Shown: positions 33,181-42,352 of the stretch, in pieces | Layout of the letters: each line of letters starts with the position of its first letter | Position numbering within the stretch: position 1 is the first letter of the stretch | NCBI RefSeq assembly: GCF_000717245.1 | Contig: NZ_JNYQ01000001.1 | Span: 124,001-188,000, forward strand | Length of the DNA stretch: 64,000 bases | Direction of reading: 5' to 3' | DNA from: Kitasatospora papulosa | Lineage (GTDB): Bacteria > Actinomycetota > Actinomycetes > Streptomycetales > Streptomycetaceae | The notes under the pieces: generated by a model | Told to the model about the DNA's origin: nothing | What the model saw: only the letters and a program-made list of their open reading frames with translations | Database searches by the model: none | Program-made: the position numbers and the translations under genes

Positions 33181-34053
33181 CTATTCGCAGGCGACCCCGT
33201 CGCCGTCCCGGTCCAGGTGGGATCCGTACCCGGGGTCCCCTCGGTGGATGGGGGCGGCTCCCGCGGCCCGGACGGCGGTGCAGTTGGCGTAGGAGGTGCT
33301 GCCTCCGCCGGTGGAGCCGCCGCCCGAGCTTCCGCCCGAACTCCCGCCCGACGAACCGCCGCTCGAACCGGATGATCCGTACGGCTCGCAGCCGATCCCG
33401 TCGCCGTCCCGGTCCAGATGGGCGGCGTAGCCGGGCTCACCGCGCCGGACGGGCGCCGCGCCGGCGGCCCGTGCCGCGTCGCAGTTCTCGTAGTACACGG
33501 CCGGCTCGGCCGGTTTCGTGGCCTTCGGTGCGGGGGTGCGCGAGACCGTCGGGGTCGGCTTCGGCGTCGGGGTGGGTGTGGGAACCGGCTCGGAGACGGT
33601 GATCCGTACGACGGCACTGTCGTCCGCCGTGCCCTCGCTCTTCGCCTTCAGGGCGACCTGGTACGTGAACTCGTCCTCGCCCGCGTACCCGTCGGCGGGG
33701 GTGTAGACGAAGGTGGCGCCCTCGACCGTGACGGTGCCGTGCGCGGCCGGGCTCGCCACGGTCAGGTCGAGCTGTGCCGCTGCGCAGGTGGCGAGCAGGG
33801 CGGCGTCGGTGCCGTCCTCCAGTCTCACGAGGTCGTTGGCCAGCGCCGCGACCGTGATCTCCTGCCCGGCCTCCGCGCCCTGGGTGTCGTCGGCGAGGGC
33901 GAGCGTGCGCTCCGCGGAGGGGGAGGAGGTCGCGGCAACGGGCTTCGCGTCCTGGCTCGTTCCCGCGTCACCCCCGCATCCCGCCAGTGTCAGTGCCAGG
34001 ACCGCGACTCCCGCCGCCGTCGTCAGCCGGCCCTTCGTCACGCGTGTGTTCAT
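33181..34053 (-). CDS. Lipoprotein with Ig/cadherin-like domain and two Excalibur domains
   Basis: A 290 aa exported lipoprotein. The signal peptide ends in the lipobox LAGC (LALTLAGCGGDAG, residues 17-29). Residues about 55-150 form a cadherin-like Ig domain (EFTYQVALKAK in its C-terminal strand). A Thr/Pro-rich linker follows, then two Excalibur domains, each with a calcium-loop motif DRDGDGxxCE (HLDRDGDGIGCE and HLDRDGDGVACE) and paired cysteines. A Ser/Gly linker joins them. Excalibur domains bind calcium at the cell surface. Partner and role are unknown. Confidence 0.87.
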   Translation of the reverse strand: MNTRVTKGRLTTAAGVAVLALTLAGCGGDAGTSQDAKPVAATSSPSAERTLALADDTQGAEAGQEITVAALANDLVRLEDGTDAALLATCAAAQLDLTVASPAAHGTVTVEGATFVYTPADGYAGEDEFTYQVALKAKSEGTADDSAVVRITVSEPVPTPTPTPKPTPTVSRTPAPKATKPAEPAVYYENCDAARAAGAAPVRRGEPGYAAHLDRDGDGIGCEPYGSSGSSGGSSGGSSGGSSGGGSTGGGSTSYANCTAVRAAGAAPIHRGDPGYGSHLDRDGDGVACE

Positions 34054-34236
34054 GTGCCCCCCAAGGTGCTCCGTGGTGCTGTGCGACTGAGGGGTGATGC
34101 TCGCAACGGCGGAAGTGCCGGGTGGTGCACTCCAGGGGAATGAGGCGCAATTGTGATGAAGATGTGGAGGAGGGGTGTGTTCCCTTTGAGGGGCAGAACG
34201 TGTGGGCTTCCTCCGGGCCGGGGCGCCGCACGCCGG

Positions 34237-35130
34237 TCAGGTCATGGCCTGTGTCCCGATGACGTCGAGCAGGGCGAGCCGGTCGGCGGCCTCGCTGCCC
34301 GGAGCGGCGGTGTAGGCGACGACCCGCAGGTCGCTTCCCCCGGCCACCAGGACGTCGCAGTCGAGGGTGAGCGCCCCCACCTCGGGGTGGTCGATGGTCT
34401 TGGTGGCGGACTCGTGGGTGCCCACGATGCCCGACTCCCACAGCTCGGCGAACACCGTGCTGACCTGCCGGAGTTCCTTCACCAGCGAGCGCAGCCCAAG
34501 GTCGGCGGGGTAACGCGCGGTCGCCGCCCGCAGGTCGGCCACCACGGCCGCCTCGAAAGCCGCGCGCTGCTCGGAGGTCAGGCTGATCCGGCCGTGGCGG
34601 CCGGTGAAGTGCCGCCAGGCGATGTTGCGTTCGCGGCCGCGCAGACCGGACGGGTCGCCGAGGAGCGCCGCCCAGGACGGGTTCCACTCGACGAGGTTCC
34701 ACGCCGCGTCGTGGACGCTCAGCGGGGCACCGTTCAGCTGGTCGAGCAGTCGGCGCAGTCCGGGCGGGATGTGGGCCGGGACATGGCCGGGCCCGGGGTC
34801 GGGCTGTCCGGCGAGGAGGTACAGGTAGGTGCGTTCGTCCGTCGTCAGGCGCAGGGCCCGGGCCAGGGAGGCGAGGACCTGCGGTGAGGGGGAGGTGGCC
34901 CGGCCCTGTTCGAGGCGGGTGATGTAGTCGACGGACAGGGCGGCGAGCTGGGCCAGTTCCTCGCGCCGGAGCCCCGCCGCCCGCCGCACCCCGCCCGCGG
35001 GCAGGCCGACCGCGGCGGGGGAGAGCCGGTCGCGCCAGCCGTGCAGGGCCTTGCCCAGGTCGTTGCCGCCAGGGCCTTCGGCCGGCTTCCCGGCCGCGCC
35101 CCGGGGCGGTGTCTCCTCGGATGTGCTCAC
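34237..35130 (-). CDS. XRE-family regulator with MmyB-like ligand domain
   Basis: A 297 aa regulator. The HTH covers residues about 35-95 (AAGLRREELAQLAALSVDYI, TRLEQGRATSPSPQVLASLA), the hallmark of the MmyB group. The C-terminal MmyB-like PAS-type domain has the signature WNLVEWNPSWAALLGDPSG and ERNIAWRHF. Such regulators usually sit divergent from an SDR gene and control it, and that is the case here (SDR starts at 35266). The GTG at 35130 is adopted although GGAGGG lies directly against it. Confidence 0.88.
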   Translation of the reverse strand: MSTSEETPPRGAAGKPAEGPGGNDLGKALHGWRDRLSPAAVGLPAGGVRRAAGLRREELAQLAALSVDYITRLEQGRATSPSPQVLASLARALRLTTDERTYLYLLAGQPDPGPGHVPAHIPPGLRRLLDQLNGAPLSVHDAAWNLVEWNPSWAALLGDPSGLRGRERNIAWRHFTGRHGRISLTSEQRAAFEAAVVADLRAATARYPADLGLRSLVKELRQVSTVFAELWESGIVGTHESATKTIDHPEVGALTLDCDVLVAGGSDLRVVAYTAAPGSEAADRLALLDVIGTQAMT

Positions 35131-35265
35131 CCCTCCAGTATCCGCGCGCGGCCGCCGCCCAGCCTGGTACTGCCGGTCCACCCGATGCGGTGGGTACTCC
35201 CTGTGCGCCGGGGACACGAGGACGGTGAGGGCATGACCTTCACCGACGGACACAGGAGCACCGCC

Positions 35266-35961
35266 ATGACCACCACCCTCATCACCGGAGCGAACAAGGG
35301 TCTCGGCTACGAGACCGCCCGCCGTCTCGTCGAGGCGGGGCACACCGTCTACGTCGGGGCGCGTGACGCCCGGCGCGGAGAGGAGGCCGCGGCACGGCTC
35401 GGGGCGCGCTTCGTGCGGCTCGACGTCACGGACGAGGACTCCGTCGAGTCCGCCGCCGCCTTCGTGGAGAAGGACGCGGGCCGGCTCGACGTCCTGGTCA
35501 ACAACGCGGGGATCATCGGTGCCCACAAGCCGGTGGGTGAGATGACCGGGACGGACATGCGGAACACGTACGAGACCAACGTCTTCGGCGCCGTACGCGT
35601 GACCAGGGCTTTCCTGCCGCTGCTGGAGGCGGCCGAGGCCCCGGTCGTCGTCAACGTGGCCAGCGGCCTCGGTTCGCTGGCGGCGACGAACGACCCGAGC
35701 CGCATCGAGTACACGGTGGCGGCGCTGGACTACAACTCGTCCAAGACGGCGCTGGTCATGGTGAACTCGCAGTACGCGAAGGCCTACCCCGGCATCAGGT
35801 TCAACGCCGTGGACCCCGGCTACACCGCCACCGACCTCAACGGCCACACCGGGCACCACACCGTGGAGGAGGGCGCGGACATCATCGTGCGCATGGCCCT
35901 GATCGGGGCGGACGGCCCGACCGGCGGGTTCTTCGACGCGGCCGGACCCGCCGCCTGGTGA
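35266..35961 (+). CDS. Short-chain dehydrogenase/reductase
   Basis: A 231 aa classical SDR. The cofactor loop TGANKGLG is at residues 7-14, the NAG motif in VLVNNAGIIGAHKP, and the catalytic tyrosine and lysine in YNSSK. The closing AAGPAAW is typical of this subgroup. NADP is more likely than NAD because of the basic residue after the first strand. It is divergent from the MmyB-type XRE regulator, its probable controller. The ATG at 35266 follows CAGGAG. An upstream in-frame ATG at 35233 lacks family similarity. Confidence 0.9.
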   Translation: MTTTLITGANKGLGYETARRLVEAGHTVYVGARDARRGEEAAARLGARFVRLDVTDEDSVESAAAFVEKDAGRLDVLVNNAGIIGAHKPVGEMTGTDMRNTYETNVFGAVRVTRAFLPLLEAAEAPVVVNVASGLGSLAATNDPSRIEYTVAALDYNSSKTALVMVNSQYAKAYPGIRFNAVDPGYTATDLNGHTGHHTVEEGADIIVRMALIGADGPTGGFFDAAGPAAW

Positions 35962-36025
35962 CCTCCCGCGCGGCCGGGCGCTATCTCGATGGCCCGGCGC
36001 GCGGGTGCGCCCGTACGGTGCGCGC

Positions 36026-36502
36026 ATGACTGCACAGCTCCGCCTGGAAAAGGTGACCCCCGACAACGTCCTCGACGCGTGCCGGCTGAAGGTCGCTCCC
36101 GAACAGGAACGATTCGTCGCACCGGTCGCCCGGTCCCTGGCCGAGGCCTACGCCGACCCCGGCACGGCCTGGCCCCGGCTGATCTTCGACGGTGAGCGGC
36201 TGGTCGGCTTCGTGATGGCCTTCCTCGACGTCCGTTTCCACCCCGAGGACCCCGACGACCGGCCCCGCTCAGGTCTCTGGCGGCTGGCCGTCGCCGCCGG
36301 GGAGCAGGGCCGCGGGTACGGCCGCTTCGCGGTGGACGAGGTGTGTGCGGAGATCCGGCGGCGCGGCGGGAGCCGGGTGACGGTGACCTGGGGGGAGGGG
36401 GAGCACGGGCCGGAGGAGTTCTACCTGAAGCTCGGGTTCCGCAGGACGGGGGAGATGAGCGGCGACCAGGTCGTCGGCGAACTCGACCTGCCTCTCGGGT
36501 GA
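36026..36502 (+). CDS. GNAT-family N-acetyltransferase
   Basis: A 158 aa single-domain acetyltransferase. The acetyl-CoA loop is GEQGRGYGRFAVDEV (Q/R-x-x-G-x-G/A) near residue 93, preceded by the LWRLAVAAG strand and followed by EEFYLKLGFRRTGE. The N-terminal substrate part (LRLEKVTPDNVLDACRL) and RLVGFVMAFLD resemble diamine or spermidine acetyltransferases. The acceptor cannot be fixed. It begins 65 bases after the SDR gene on the same strand. Confidence 0.85.
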   Translation: MTAQLRLEKVTPDNVLDACRLKVAPEQERFVAPVARSLAEAYADPGTAWPRLIFDGERLVGFVMAFLDVRFHPEDPDDRPRSGLWRLAVAAGEQGRGYGRFAVDEVCAEIRRRGGSRVTVTWGEGEHGPEEFYLKLGFRRTGEMSGDQVVGELDLPLG

Positions 36503-36698
36503 CCTGGCGGCGCGGGGCGGATCCGGCTCCGCGGGTGTCCGCCCTGGTGATCCACATGCGGTCCGGGGCCCGGGGCGCGAGGATCGGGGATACGGGCGGT
36601 GGCCCGGCTCGCGCCAAGGCCCTCTCGGGCCGGTTCTCCCTTCCAGGCGCACCGGTCCGCCTCCCGGCCAAGCCGCCAGGGGGGTCTGGAGGTACCGG

Positions 36699-37661
36699 AT
36701 GCCACGGCCCCTGTGGACGGGCGCGATCAGCTTCGGGCTGGTCACGATCCCGATCAAGGTGGTGTCCGCCACCGAGAACCACTCGATCTCCTTCCACCAG
36801 TACCACCGCGAGGACATGGGCCGGATCCGCACCCGCAAGGTGTGCGAGATCGACGGCGAGGTCCTGTCGCAGGAGGAGATCGGCAAGGGCTACGAGGTCG
36901 CCAAGGACCGGACGGTGCCCGTCACGGACGAGGAGCTCGACCGGATGCCGCTGCCCACGGCCAAGGCCATCGAGATCGTCGCGTTCGTCGAGGCCGACAG
37001 CGTCGACCCCGTGCGGATCAGCGACAGCTACTACCTCGCGGTCGACGGCCAGGTCGCGGCGAAGCCGTACGCACTGCTGCGGAAGGCGCTGGAGCGCAGC
37101 GACAAGGTCGCCGTCGCCAAGTTCGCCTGGCACAACCGTGAGCGCCTCGGTCTGCTGCGGGTGCGGGAGGACGCGATCGTGCTGCACTCGATGCGCTGGC
37201 CGGACGAGATCCGCAGCCCGGAGTCCCTCGCCCCCCGGGAGACCGAGCTGGACGAGGACGAGATCGAACGCGCCGTGCAGCTCACCGACAGCATGGCCCT
37301 GGACGACATCTCCGGCTTCCGCGACCGCTACCGGGAGGCACTGGAGGAACTGCTCGCGGCCAAGTCCGAGGGCAAGGCCCTTCCGGCGGCGGCGGGCGCC
37401 GAGGAGGAGGAGCCGGGCAAGGTCATGGACCTGATGGCCGCCCTCAACGCCTCGGTGAAGGAGGCCAGGCAGACGCGGGGCGAGGACGCGACCGTGCACG
37501 AGATGACCCCCGGCAGGCCCCGCGCCCGTAAGAAGGCCGCCCCGGCCGGCAAGAAGACGGCGGCGAAGAGCACGGCGAAGAAGACCGCCTCCGGGAAGAC
37601 GACGGCGGCGAGGAAGCAGCCGGCCAGGAAGACGGCCGCGAAGAAGCGCACCGCCTCCTGA
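36699..37661 (+). CDS. ku: Bacterial Ku protein for non-homologous end joining
   Basis: A 320 aa homodimeric DNA-end-binding protein. The core starts MPRPLWTGAISFGLVTIPIK and contains HQYHREDMGRIRTRKVCEID and LLRVREDAIVLHSMRWPDEI, the beta-barrel and ring-forming segments. From about residue 265 the tail is a Lys/Ala/Arg-rich stretch (KKTAAKSTAKKTASGKTTAA) like an H1-type DNA-binding extension. It is convergent with a LigD-type ligase gene, its usual partner. Ku recruits the ligase to double-strand breaks. Confidence 0.95.
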   Translation: MPRPLWTGAISFGLVTIPIKVVSATENHSISFHQYHREDMGRIRTRKVCEIDGEVLSQEEIGKGYEVAKDRTVPVTDEELDRMPLPTAKAIEIVAFVEADSVDPVRISDSYYLAVDGQVAAKPYALLRKALERSDKVAVAKFAWHNRERLGLLRVREDAIVLHSMRWPDEIRSPESLAPRETELDEDEIERAVQLTDSMALDDISGFRDRYREALEELLAAKSEGKALPAAAGAEEEEPGKVMDLMAALNASVKEARQTRGEDATVHEMTPGRPRARKKAAPAGKKTAAKSTAKKTASGKTTAARKQPARKTAAKKRTAS

Positions 37662-37695
37662 GCACCCGGGCCGGCGCACGCCCCGGCCGCGGGCG

Positions 37696-38655
37696 TCACC
37701 CGAGGTCGTCCGCTGCGAGGTCCGGCCGCAGCCGGTGCCAGGACGGCTGGCGCAGCCGCCCCGCCTTCGTCCGGGTCGCGTACCGCACCTCGCCGACGAG
37801 CCGGGGCAGCACCCACCGGGCGCCGGCCACCGGGGGTGTCTCGTCGAACGGACAGTCGTCGACGGCGGCGACCCGGAGCAGTTCGGCGAGCCTGGCCCTC
37901 TCCGCGTCGCTCCACCCGGTGCCCACGCTGCCCGCGTAGCGCAGGCCGCCCGGGTGCCGTTCGCCGACCAGCAGCGCCCCCGGCAGGCCGCCCAGCCGGC
38001 CCCGGCCGGGCACCCAGCCGCCGACGATCACGTCCGCCGTGCGGGCATGGCGGATCTTGATCCAGGTACGCGCGCGGACGCCCGGTTCGTACACCGAGCC
38101 CAGCCGCTTCGCGACCAGCCCCTCCAGCCCGGCCTCCCGCGTCATGGCCAGGGCCTGCTCGCCGTGCCCCACGACCACGGCGGGCGTCGACCAGTGCGGC
38201 CCGTCCAGCCCGAGCCCTTCGAGCGCGGCCCTGCGCTCCGTCCACGGCAGCCGTACGAGGCTCCTGTCGCCCAGGAACACGACGTCGAACAGCACCAGGT
38301 GCGCCGGTACCCGCTGCGCCGCGCGGGCGGCCTTCGCGGGTGATCCGGAGAGTCCCATCCGCGACTGCAGCCGTTCGAAGTCGCTGCGCCCCTGCTCGTC
38401 CAGCGCGACGATCTCACCGTCGAGAACCGCCGGTACGCCCCCGAGCGCGGGTCCCAGAGCCACCAGATCCGGATACGCCGGGGTGATGACGGCCCCTGAC
38501 CTGGCCAGCAGCCGGATCGAACCGTCCCCCGGCAGATAGGCCATGGCGCGCTGGCCGTCCTGCTTCACCTCGTACGCCCACTGCTCGTCGACGGCGGCGG
38601 GCGGCAGCCGGCCCGGGGTGGCGAGCATGGGGGCGAGCAGGGGCAGGGTGGCCAT
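37696..38655 (-). CDS. ATP-dependent DNA ligase (LigD-ligase-domain type)
   Basis: A 319 aa stand-alone ligase. The adenylated lysine is K31 in YEVKQDGQRAMAY. Nucleotidyltransferase blocks follow (VLDGEIVALDE, LVLFDVVFLGDRSL, EGLVAKRLGSVYEPGVR, WIKIRHARTADVIVGGW), and the C-terminal half is an OB-fold. Polymerase and nuclease domains of full LigD are absent, and those may be encoded elsewhere. Its 3' end faces the Ku gene with a gap of 34 bases, so the two form a convergent end-joining pair. Confidence 0.92.
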   Translation of the reverse strand: MATLPLLAPMLATPGRLPPAAVDEQWAYEVKQDGQRAMAYLPGDGSIRLLARSGAVITPAYPDLVALGPALGGVPAVLDGEIVALDEQGRSDFERLQSRMGLSGSPAKAARAAQRVPAHLVLFDVVFLGDRSLVRLPWTERRAALEGLGLDGPHWSTPAVVVGHGEQALAMTREAGLEGLVAKRLGSVYEPGVRARTWIKIRHARTADVIVGGWVPGRGRLGGLPGALLVGERHPGGLRYAGSVGTGWSDAERARLAELLRVAAVDDCPFDETPPVAGARWVLPRLVGEVRYATRTKAGRLRQPSWHRLRPDLAADDLG

Positions 38656-38739
38656 GACCGCAGCTTCTCAGCACTCGTGTCACCGGGCCCGGTGACACCA
38701 CGGCCACGCCGTCACCCCGCCGGGCCGGCCGACACCCGG

Positions 38740-39333
38740 CTAGGCCGGGTCGGCCGCTCGGTAGGTGCACACGTGGACACCCGTACCGCTGATCGCCGTC
38801 GACACGAGCGCGAGCGGGCGCAGCGCGCCGTCGCCGGGGAAGATCGTCTTACCGCCGCCGACGATCACCGGCATGATCATCAGTCGCAGTTCGTCGGCCA
38901 GCCCTTCGTGCAGCAGGGTGCGCGCGAGCGTCGGGCTGCCCATGACCAGCAGGTCACGGCCCTCGGCCGCGCGCAGCTCCCGGATACGGTCGAGGGCCGT
39001 CGCGCCCGGGACGAGGGTGGTGCCGGACCAGGTGAGTTCGTCCTCGCCGAGGGTGCTGGAGACGACGTGCTTGGGGATGGAGTTCATCCGGTCGGCGAAG
39101 GGGTCGCCCGCCCGCCCCGGCCACGCCCCGGCCATCGTCTGCCAGGTGCGGCGCCCGAAGAGCAGTGCGTCGGCGTCCTTCAGCGCGGTGTCGAACGCGC
39201 CGCCCACCACCTCGTCGAAGAACGGGTGCGACCAGCCGCCCTGTGTGAAGCCGCCGTCGGTGTCCTCCTCGGGCCCGCCGGGGGCCTGTACGACGCCGTC
39301 CAGACTCATGAACTCACTGATGACGATGCGCAT
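38740..39333 (-). CDS. Dihydrofolate-reductase-like (RibD C-terminal family) protein
   Basis: A 197 aa protein of the DHFR/RibD_C superfamily: MRIVISEFMSLDGVVQAPGG at the N-terminus, then DALLFGRRTWQTMAGAWPG, DLLVMGSPTLARTLLHEGL and the closing IMPVIVGGGKTIFPGDG. These proteins are putative NADPH-dependent reductases with unknown substrate. The frame is open further upstream to 39561, but similarity begins at the ATG at 39333. Confidence 0.88.
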   Translation of the reverse strand: MRIVISEFMSLDGVVQAPGGPEEDTDGGFTQGGWSHPFFDEVVGGAFDTALKDADALLFGRRTWQTMAGAWPGRAGDPFADRMNSIPKHVVSSTLGEDELTWSGTTLVPGATALDRIRELRAAEGRDLLVMGSPTLARTLLHEGLADELRLMIMPVIVGGGKTIFPGDGALRPLALVSTAISGTGVHVCTYRAADPA

Positions 39334-39516
39334 GGCTCCGGTCCTCGTTCCGCTCGGGATGTAGGGCTGTCTCGCGATGTACGACCATGAAGACTGCCGG
39401 ACGACGGGAAAGTAATCGAGGTTTGCCGCAGGTGAGTTGGGGAGTCCGGAAATCCGGGGGACGGCCGGGCGTGGCCGGTGCCAGGATGTGCGCCATGACG
39501 ACGAACCGAAAGGGCC

Positions 39517-39879
39517 GTGCCGCGTAGCCGGCCAGGACACCTCCGCGCCGTGCGGGCCCACCGCCGCCGGGCGGACGGGCCGAGCACCGTGATCGACGGC
39601 CTGTCATCACGCACCCTGGCCGAGATCACCCGGCTGGAGCTGACCCGCAACTACCTCGCGCCCGGCGGGGTCGGCGAGGCGGTGCGCTGCTGGAAGGACC
39701 ACGTGCGGCAGCCACGGGGAGCGCTGCGGCGCGACGACGAGTACGGCAACCCCCACTGGATCTGCTGCGGGGACCCACGGGCGGCGCGGGCGCTCCTCGA
39801 CCTCGCGATGCGGGCGATGTCGAGGAGCGGCGCCCGCGAACTCCGGCGAGTGGTCGAAGGGCTCGACCGTGAGCGGTGA
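39517..39879 (+). CDS. Hypothetical protein, N-terminus uncertain
   Basis: A 120 aa basic protein with a conserved-looking C-terminal part: SSRTLAEITRLELTRNYLAP, WKDHVRQPRGALRRD, YGNPHWICCGDP and GARELRRVVEGLDRER. I do not recognise the family. It may start at GTG 39517, or at an in-frame GTG at 39589. A further candidate start ATG at 39495 (MTTNRKGRA), with AGGA upstream, is in another frame and stops at 39525. A one-base shift near 39515 would join it to this frame. There is no signal peptide. Confidence 0.6.
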   Translation: MPRSRPGHLRAVRAHRRRADGPSTVIDGLSSRTLAEITRLELTRNYLAPGGVGEAVRCWKDHVRQPRGALRRDDEYGNPHWICCGDPRAARALLDLAMRAMSRSGARELRRVVEGLDRER

Positions 39880-39897
39880 GGCGGCGGCGCGTGAAGG

Positions 39898-40497
39898 TCA
39901 GGGGACCGTGGGCCCGGGCGCCGTGAAGCCGACGTCGGCGGCGCGGGCGGTGACGTCGGCGTCCCTGCTGAGGGGCCATGCGGCGACCCGTGAGACCACG
40001 GCCGCCGGCACCACCGCGCTGATTCCGGGCTCGGCCGGTATGTCGTACGTGGCGTGGGCGTCGTAGGGCAGGACGACGCGGTATCCCAGCTCCACGGCCG
40101 TACGCGCCGTCGCCTGGACGCACATCTCGGACATCAGGCCGCAGACGGCCAGTGACCGCACTCCGGACGTGGTCAACACGCTCTCGAGGGAGGTTTCCTG
40201 GAACGCGTCGTCGTGCGTCTTGCGGATCACCACCTCCCCTCGGCCCGTGTCGACGGGGTGGTGGAGCTCCCACCCGGGGGTGTGGGGCTCGTCGTCCCCG
40301 CCGGCGGGCCCGTCGTTCTGGACGTGCACGACGAGCGCCCCCGCCTCCCGGGCCCGCGTGATCAGTTCCGCCGTCCGGTCCACGAGGCGCTCCGCCTCGG
40401 GCAGGGCGCCGTCCCCACGGACGAAGGCCCGCTGGACGTCGACAACGATGAGGGCCTGGTGGTGAGTTGTGGGTGAGTGGTCCGCGTGAGAGGTCAT
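39898..40497 (-). CDS. Cysteine hydrolase (isochorismatase-like family)
   Basis: A 199 aa protein with the isochorismatase-like fold and triad D20 (ALIVVDVQRAF), K93 (VVIRKTHDDAF) and C126 (CGLMSEMCVQATART). It lacks the histidine metal cluster of nicotinamidases such as the one at the left end of the window, so it is probably a different amidohydrolase or an N-carbamoyl or isochorismatase-type enzyme. It is a single gene with its stop 19 bases from the hypothetical gene on the opposite strand. Confidence 0.87.
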   Translation of the reverse strand: MTSHADHSPTTHHQALIVVDVQRAFVRGDGALPEAERLVDRTAELITRAREAGALVVHVQNDGPAGGDDEPHTPGWELHHPVDTGRGEVVIRKTHDDAFQETSLESVLTTSGVRSLAVCGLMSEMCVQATARTAVELGYRVVLPYDAHATYDIPAEPGISAVVPAAVVSRVAAWPLSRDADVTARAADVGFTAPGPTVP

Positions 40498-40577
40498 GCC
40501 GTCATCATGGCCCGCGGGAGCCGCTGTCAGGCGTCCATGCGTGGCCGTGGAGTCGACGGTGGGCTCCGGGAGGACCA

Positions 40578-40612
40578 GCCGGCCGGCGGGGTGACTGCCC
40601 CCGCCGGCCGGC
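40578..40612 (-). terminator. Terminator after the mannanase gene
   Basis: A perfect 14-bp stem (40578-40591 with 40599-40612, GCCGGCCGGCGGGG) beginning 13 bases beyond the mannanase stop on the minus strand. Confidence 0.72.
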
Positions 40613-40624
40613 GCGTCGGGCAGG

Positions 40625-42301
40625 TCAGGCGGTCGTGCAGGCGGTGCCGCTGAGCGTGAACGCGGCCGGGGCCGGGTTGGCGGCTCCCCTGGTGCCGGTG
40701 AAGCCGACCGTGACCGAGCCGTTCGCCGCGATCTGCGCCGTGTAGGAGGCGGGGGCGACGCTGACCGTCGCTCCGCTCTGCGTGGGCGTCCCGCCCCACA
40801 TGTTCGACACGGTCTGCCCGCCGGCGAAGCTGAAGCCGAGGTTCCAGCCGTTCAGGGTGGCGGTACCGGTGTTGCGGATGGTGATCTCACCCTGGAACCC
40901 GCCGGGCCACTCGCCGACCACGCGGTATCCCACGGAGCAGCCCACACCCGGCGTGGGCGTGGTCCTGTCGGTGGTGACGTTCACCGCGGCGGACCGTGCC
41001 GAGAGGTTGCCGGCGGCGTCGCGGGCGTAGACGGCGAAGGAGTACGCCGTGTTCGCGGTCAGGCCGGTCACCGTGACCTTGTTGGTGGTGGAGGAGGCCA
41101 CGGGGGTCTCGCTGCCACCGCTGACGCGGACGACGTCGTACCCGGCGATGGCAACGTTGTCGGCGGCAGCGGTCCAGGACAGGGTGGCGGAGCTGGCCGT
41201 CACCGCGGAGGCGGTCGGGGTGCCCGGGGTGGTCGGGGCCTGTGTGTCGCCCGGGGTGCCGCCGCCGAAGACGGTCGCCTCCTCGGACGTCTGGGCGATG
41301 CCGTTCGCGCCGTGGAAGACGCGCTCGCCCCAGGAGCTCAGCCGGCTCGGGTCGAAGTCGATGGCCAGGTCGAGGATCGGGTCGGTGTTGCCGCTCCAGG
41401 ACCACGCCAGGTAGCCGAGGTCGAGCTGCTCGGCGGTGGCCATCATGGTGTCCTCGTCCGGGTCGCCCCACTGGTCGGCGGGTCCGCCGAACTCGCCGAT
41501 GAGGAGCGGAAGTCCGGCGTCGACGAAGGCGTTCAGATAGTCGGTGACCGCCTTGGCCGTGTTGTAGACGCTGTACATGTGGATCGAGAAGATCAGGTTG
41601 CCCGTGGTGTCGGCGTCGTACACGGACTGGGCGTTGGCGCGCATGACGCCCTGCCAGTCCTGTCCCCAGTTGGGGGCGTCCACCATGATCGTGTGGGTGA
41701 ATCCCGCGGCACGCAGCTTCTTCACGGCGGCGGTCGTCGGCGCGGTCCAGCCGGCGGGGTCGGTGTTGCCCCAGGGCTCGTTGCCGATGTTGACGATGAC
41801 GTAGTCCTCCTGGCCCACGAGGACGTCCTTGAGGCTGATCCAGTAGTCGGCCGCGTGGTCGAGGGTGCCCGCGGCGGCGTCCTCCCCGTAACCGGTGGTG
41901 TCGTGCACCTCCAGTACGCAGATCAACCGGTTGGCCTTGCAGTCGGCGATGATGCCCGCGACCTCGGCGGGACCGTTCCGAGTCCAGCGGTGGCCGTCGG
42001 AGAGGACGACGCGGACGGTGTTCGCGCCGAAGGACTTGATGTCGGCCAGCGACTGCGTCTCGCCCGGATACCAGGTGTGCGCGTGGTTGACGCCGCGCAT
42101 GACGAAGTCGTTGCCGTTGCCCTCCAGCAGACGGCCGTCGCTGATGTGCAGGCCGGTCGCCGCGGCCTCCGCCTGCGCGGGCCGGGCCTGTGCCGCGGCC
42201 GGACCGAGGGCGCCCAGCAGGAAGACGCCGAGAAGAGCGGCCATGGCGGTGAGGAGGCGGGCTGAAGGGCTCGTTCGTGCCGTGCTCGTTGCTGATCTCA
42301 C
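40625..42301 (-). CDS. Secreted endo-beta-1,4-mannanase (GH5, FN3, CBM2)
   Basis: A 558 aa extracellular glycosidase. A signal peptide (core ARLLTAMAALLGVFLLGALG) is followed by a GH5 domain at about 48-345: DFVMRGVNHAHTWYP is typical of bacterial subfamily 8 mannanases, the acid/base is E175 in NIGNEPWG and the nucleophile E270 in LLIGEFGG. A fibronectin type III domain (about 358-450) and a C-terminal family 2 cellulose-binding module (about 455-558, with CSVGYRVVGEWPGGFQGEIT) follow. The GTG at 42301 is used, with GGAG upstream. A perfect CebR operator lies 52 bases upstream. Confidence 0.9.
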   Translation of the reverse strand: MRSATSTARTSPSARLLTAMAALLGVFLLGALGPAAAQARPAQAEAAATGLHISDGRLLEGNGNDFVMRGVNHAHTWYPGETQSLADIKSFGANTVRVVLSDGHRWTRNGPAEVAGIIADCKANRLICVLEVHDTTGYGEDAAAGTLDHAADYWISLKDVLVGQEDYVIVNIGNEPWGNTDPAGWTAPTTAAVKKLRAAGFTHTIMVDAPNWGQDWQGVMRANAQSVYDADTTGNLIFSIHMYSVYNTAKAVTDYLNAFVDAGLPLLIGEFGGPADQWGDPDEDTMMATAEQLDLGYLAWSWSGNTDPILDLAIDFDPSRLSSWGERVFHGANGIAQTSEEATVFGGGTPGDTQAPTTPGTPTASAVTASSATLSWTAAADNVAIAGYDVVRVSGGSETPVASSTTNKVTVTGLTANTAYSFAVYARDAAGNLSARSAAVNVTTDRTTPTPGVGCSVGYRVVGEWPGGFQGEITIRNTGTATLNGWNLGFSFAGGQTVSNMWGGTPTQSGATVSVAPASYTAQIAANGSVTVGFTGTRGAANPAPAAFTLSGTACTTA

Positions 42302-42352
42302 TGCGACTCCAGAAAGTGGGGTGCCGGGGGACGCAAACGTCGGATGGGAACG

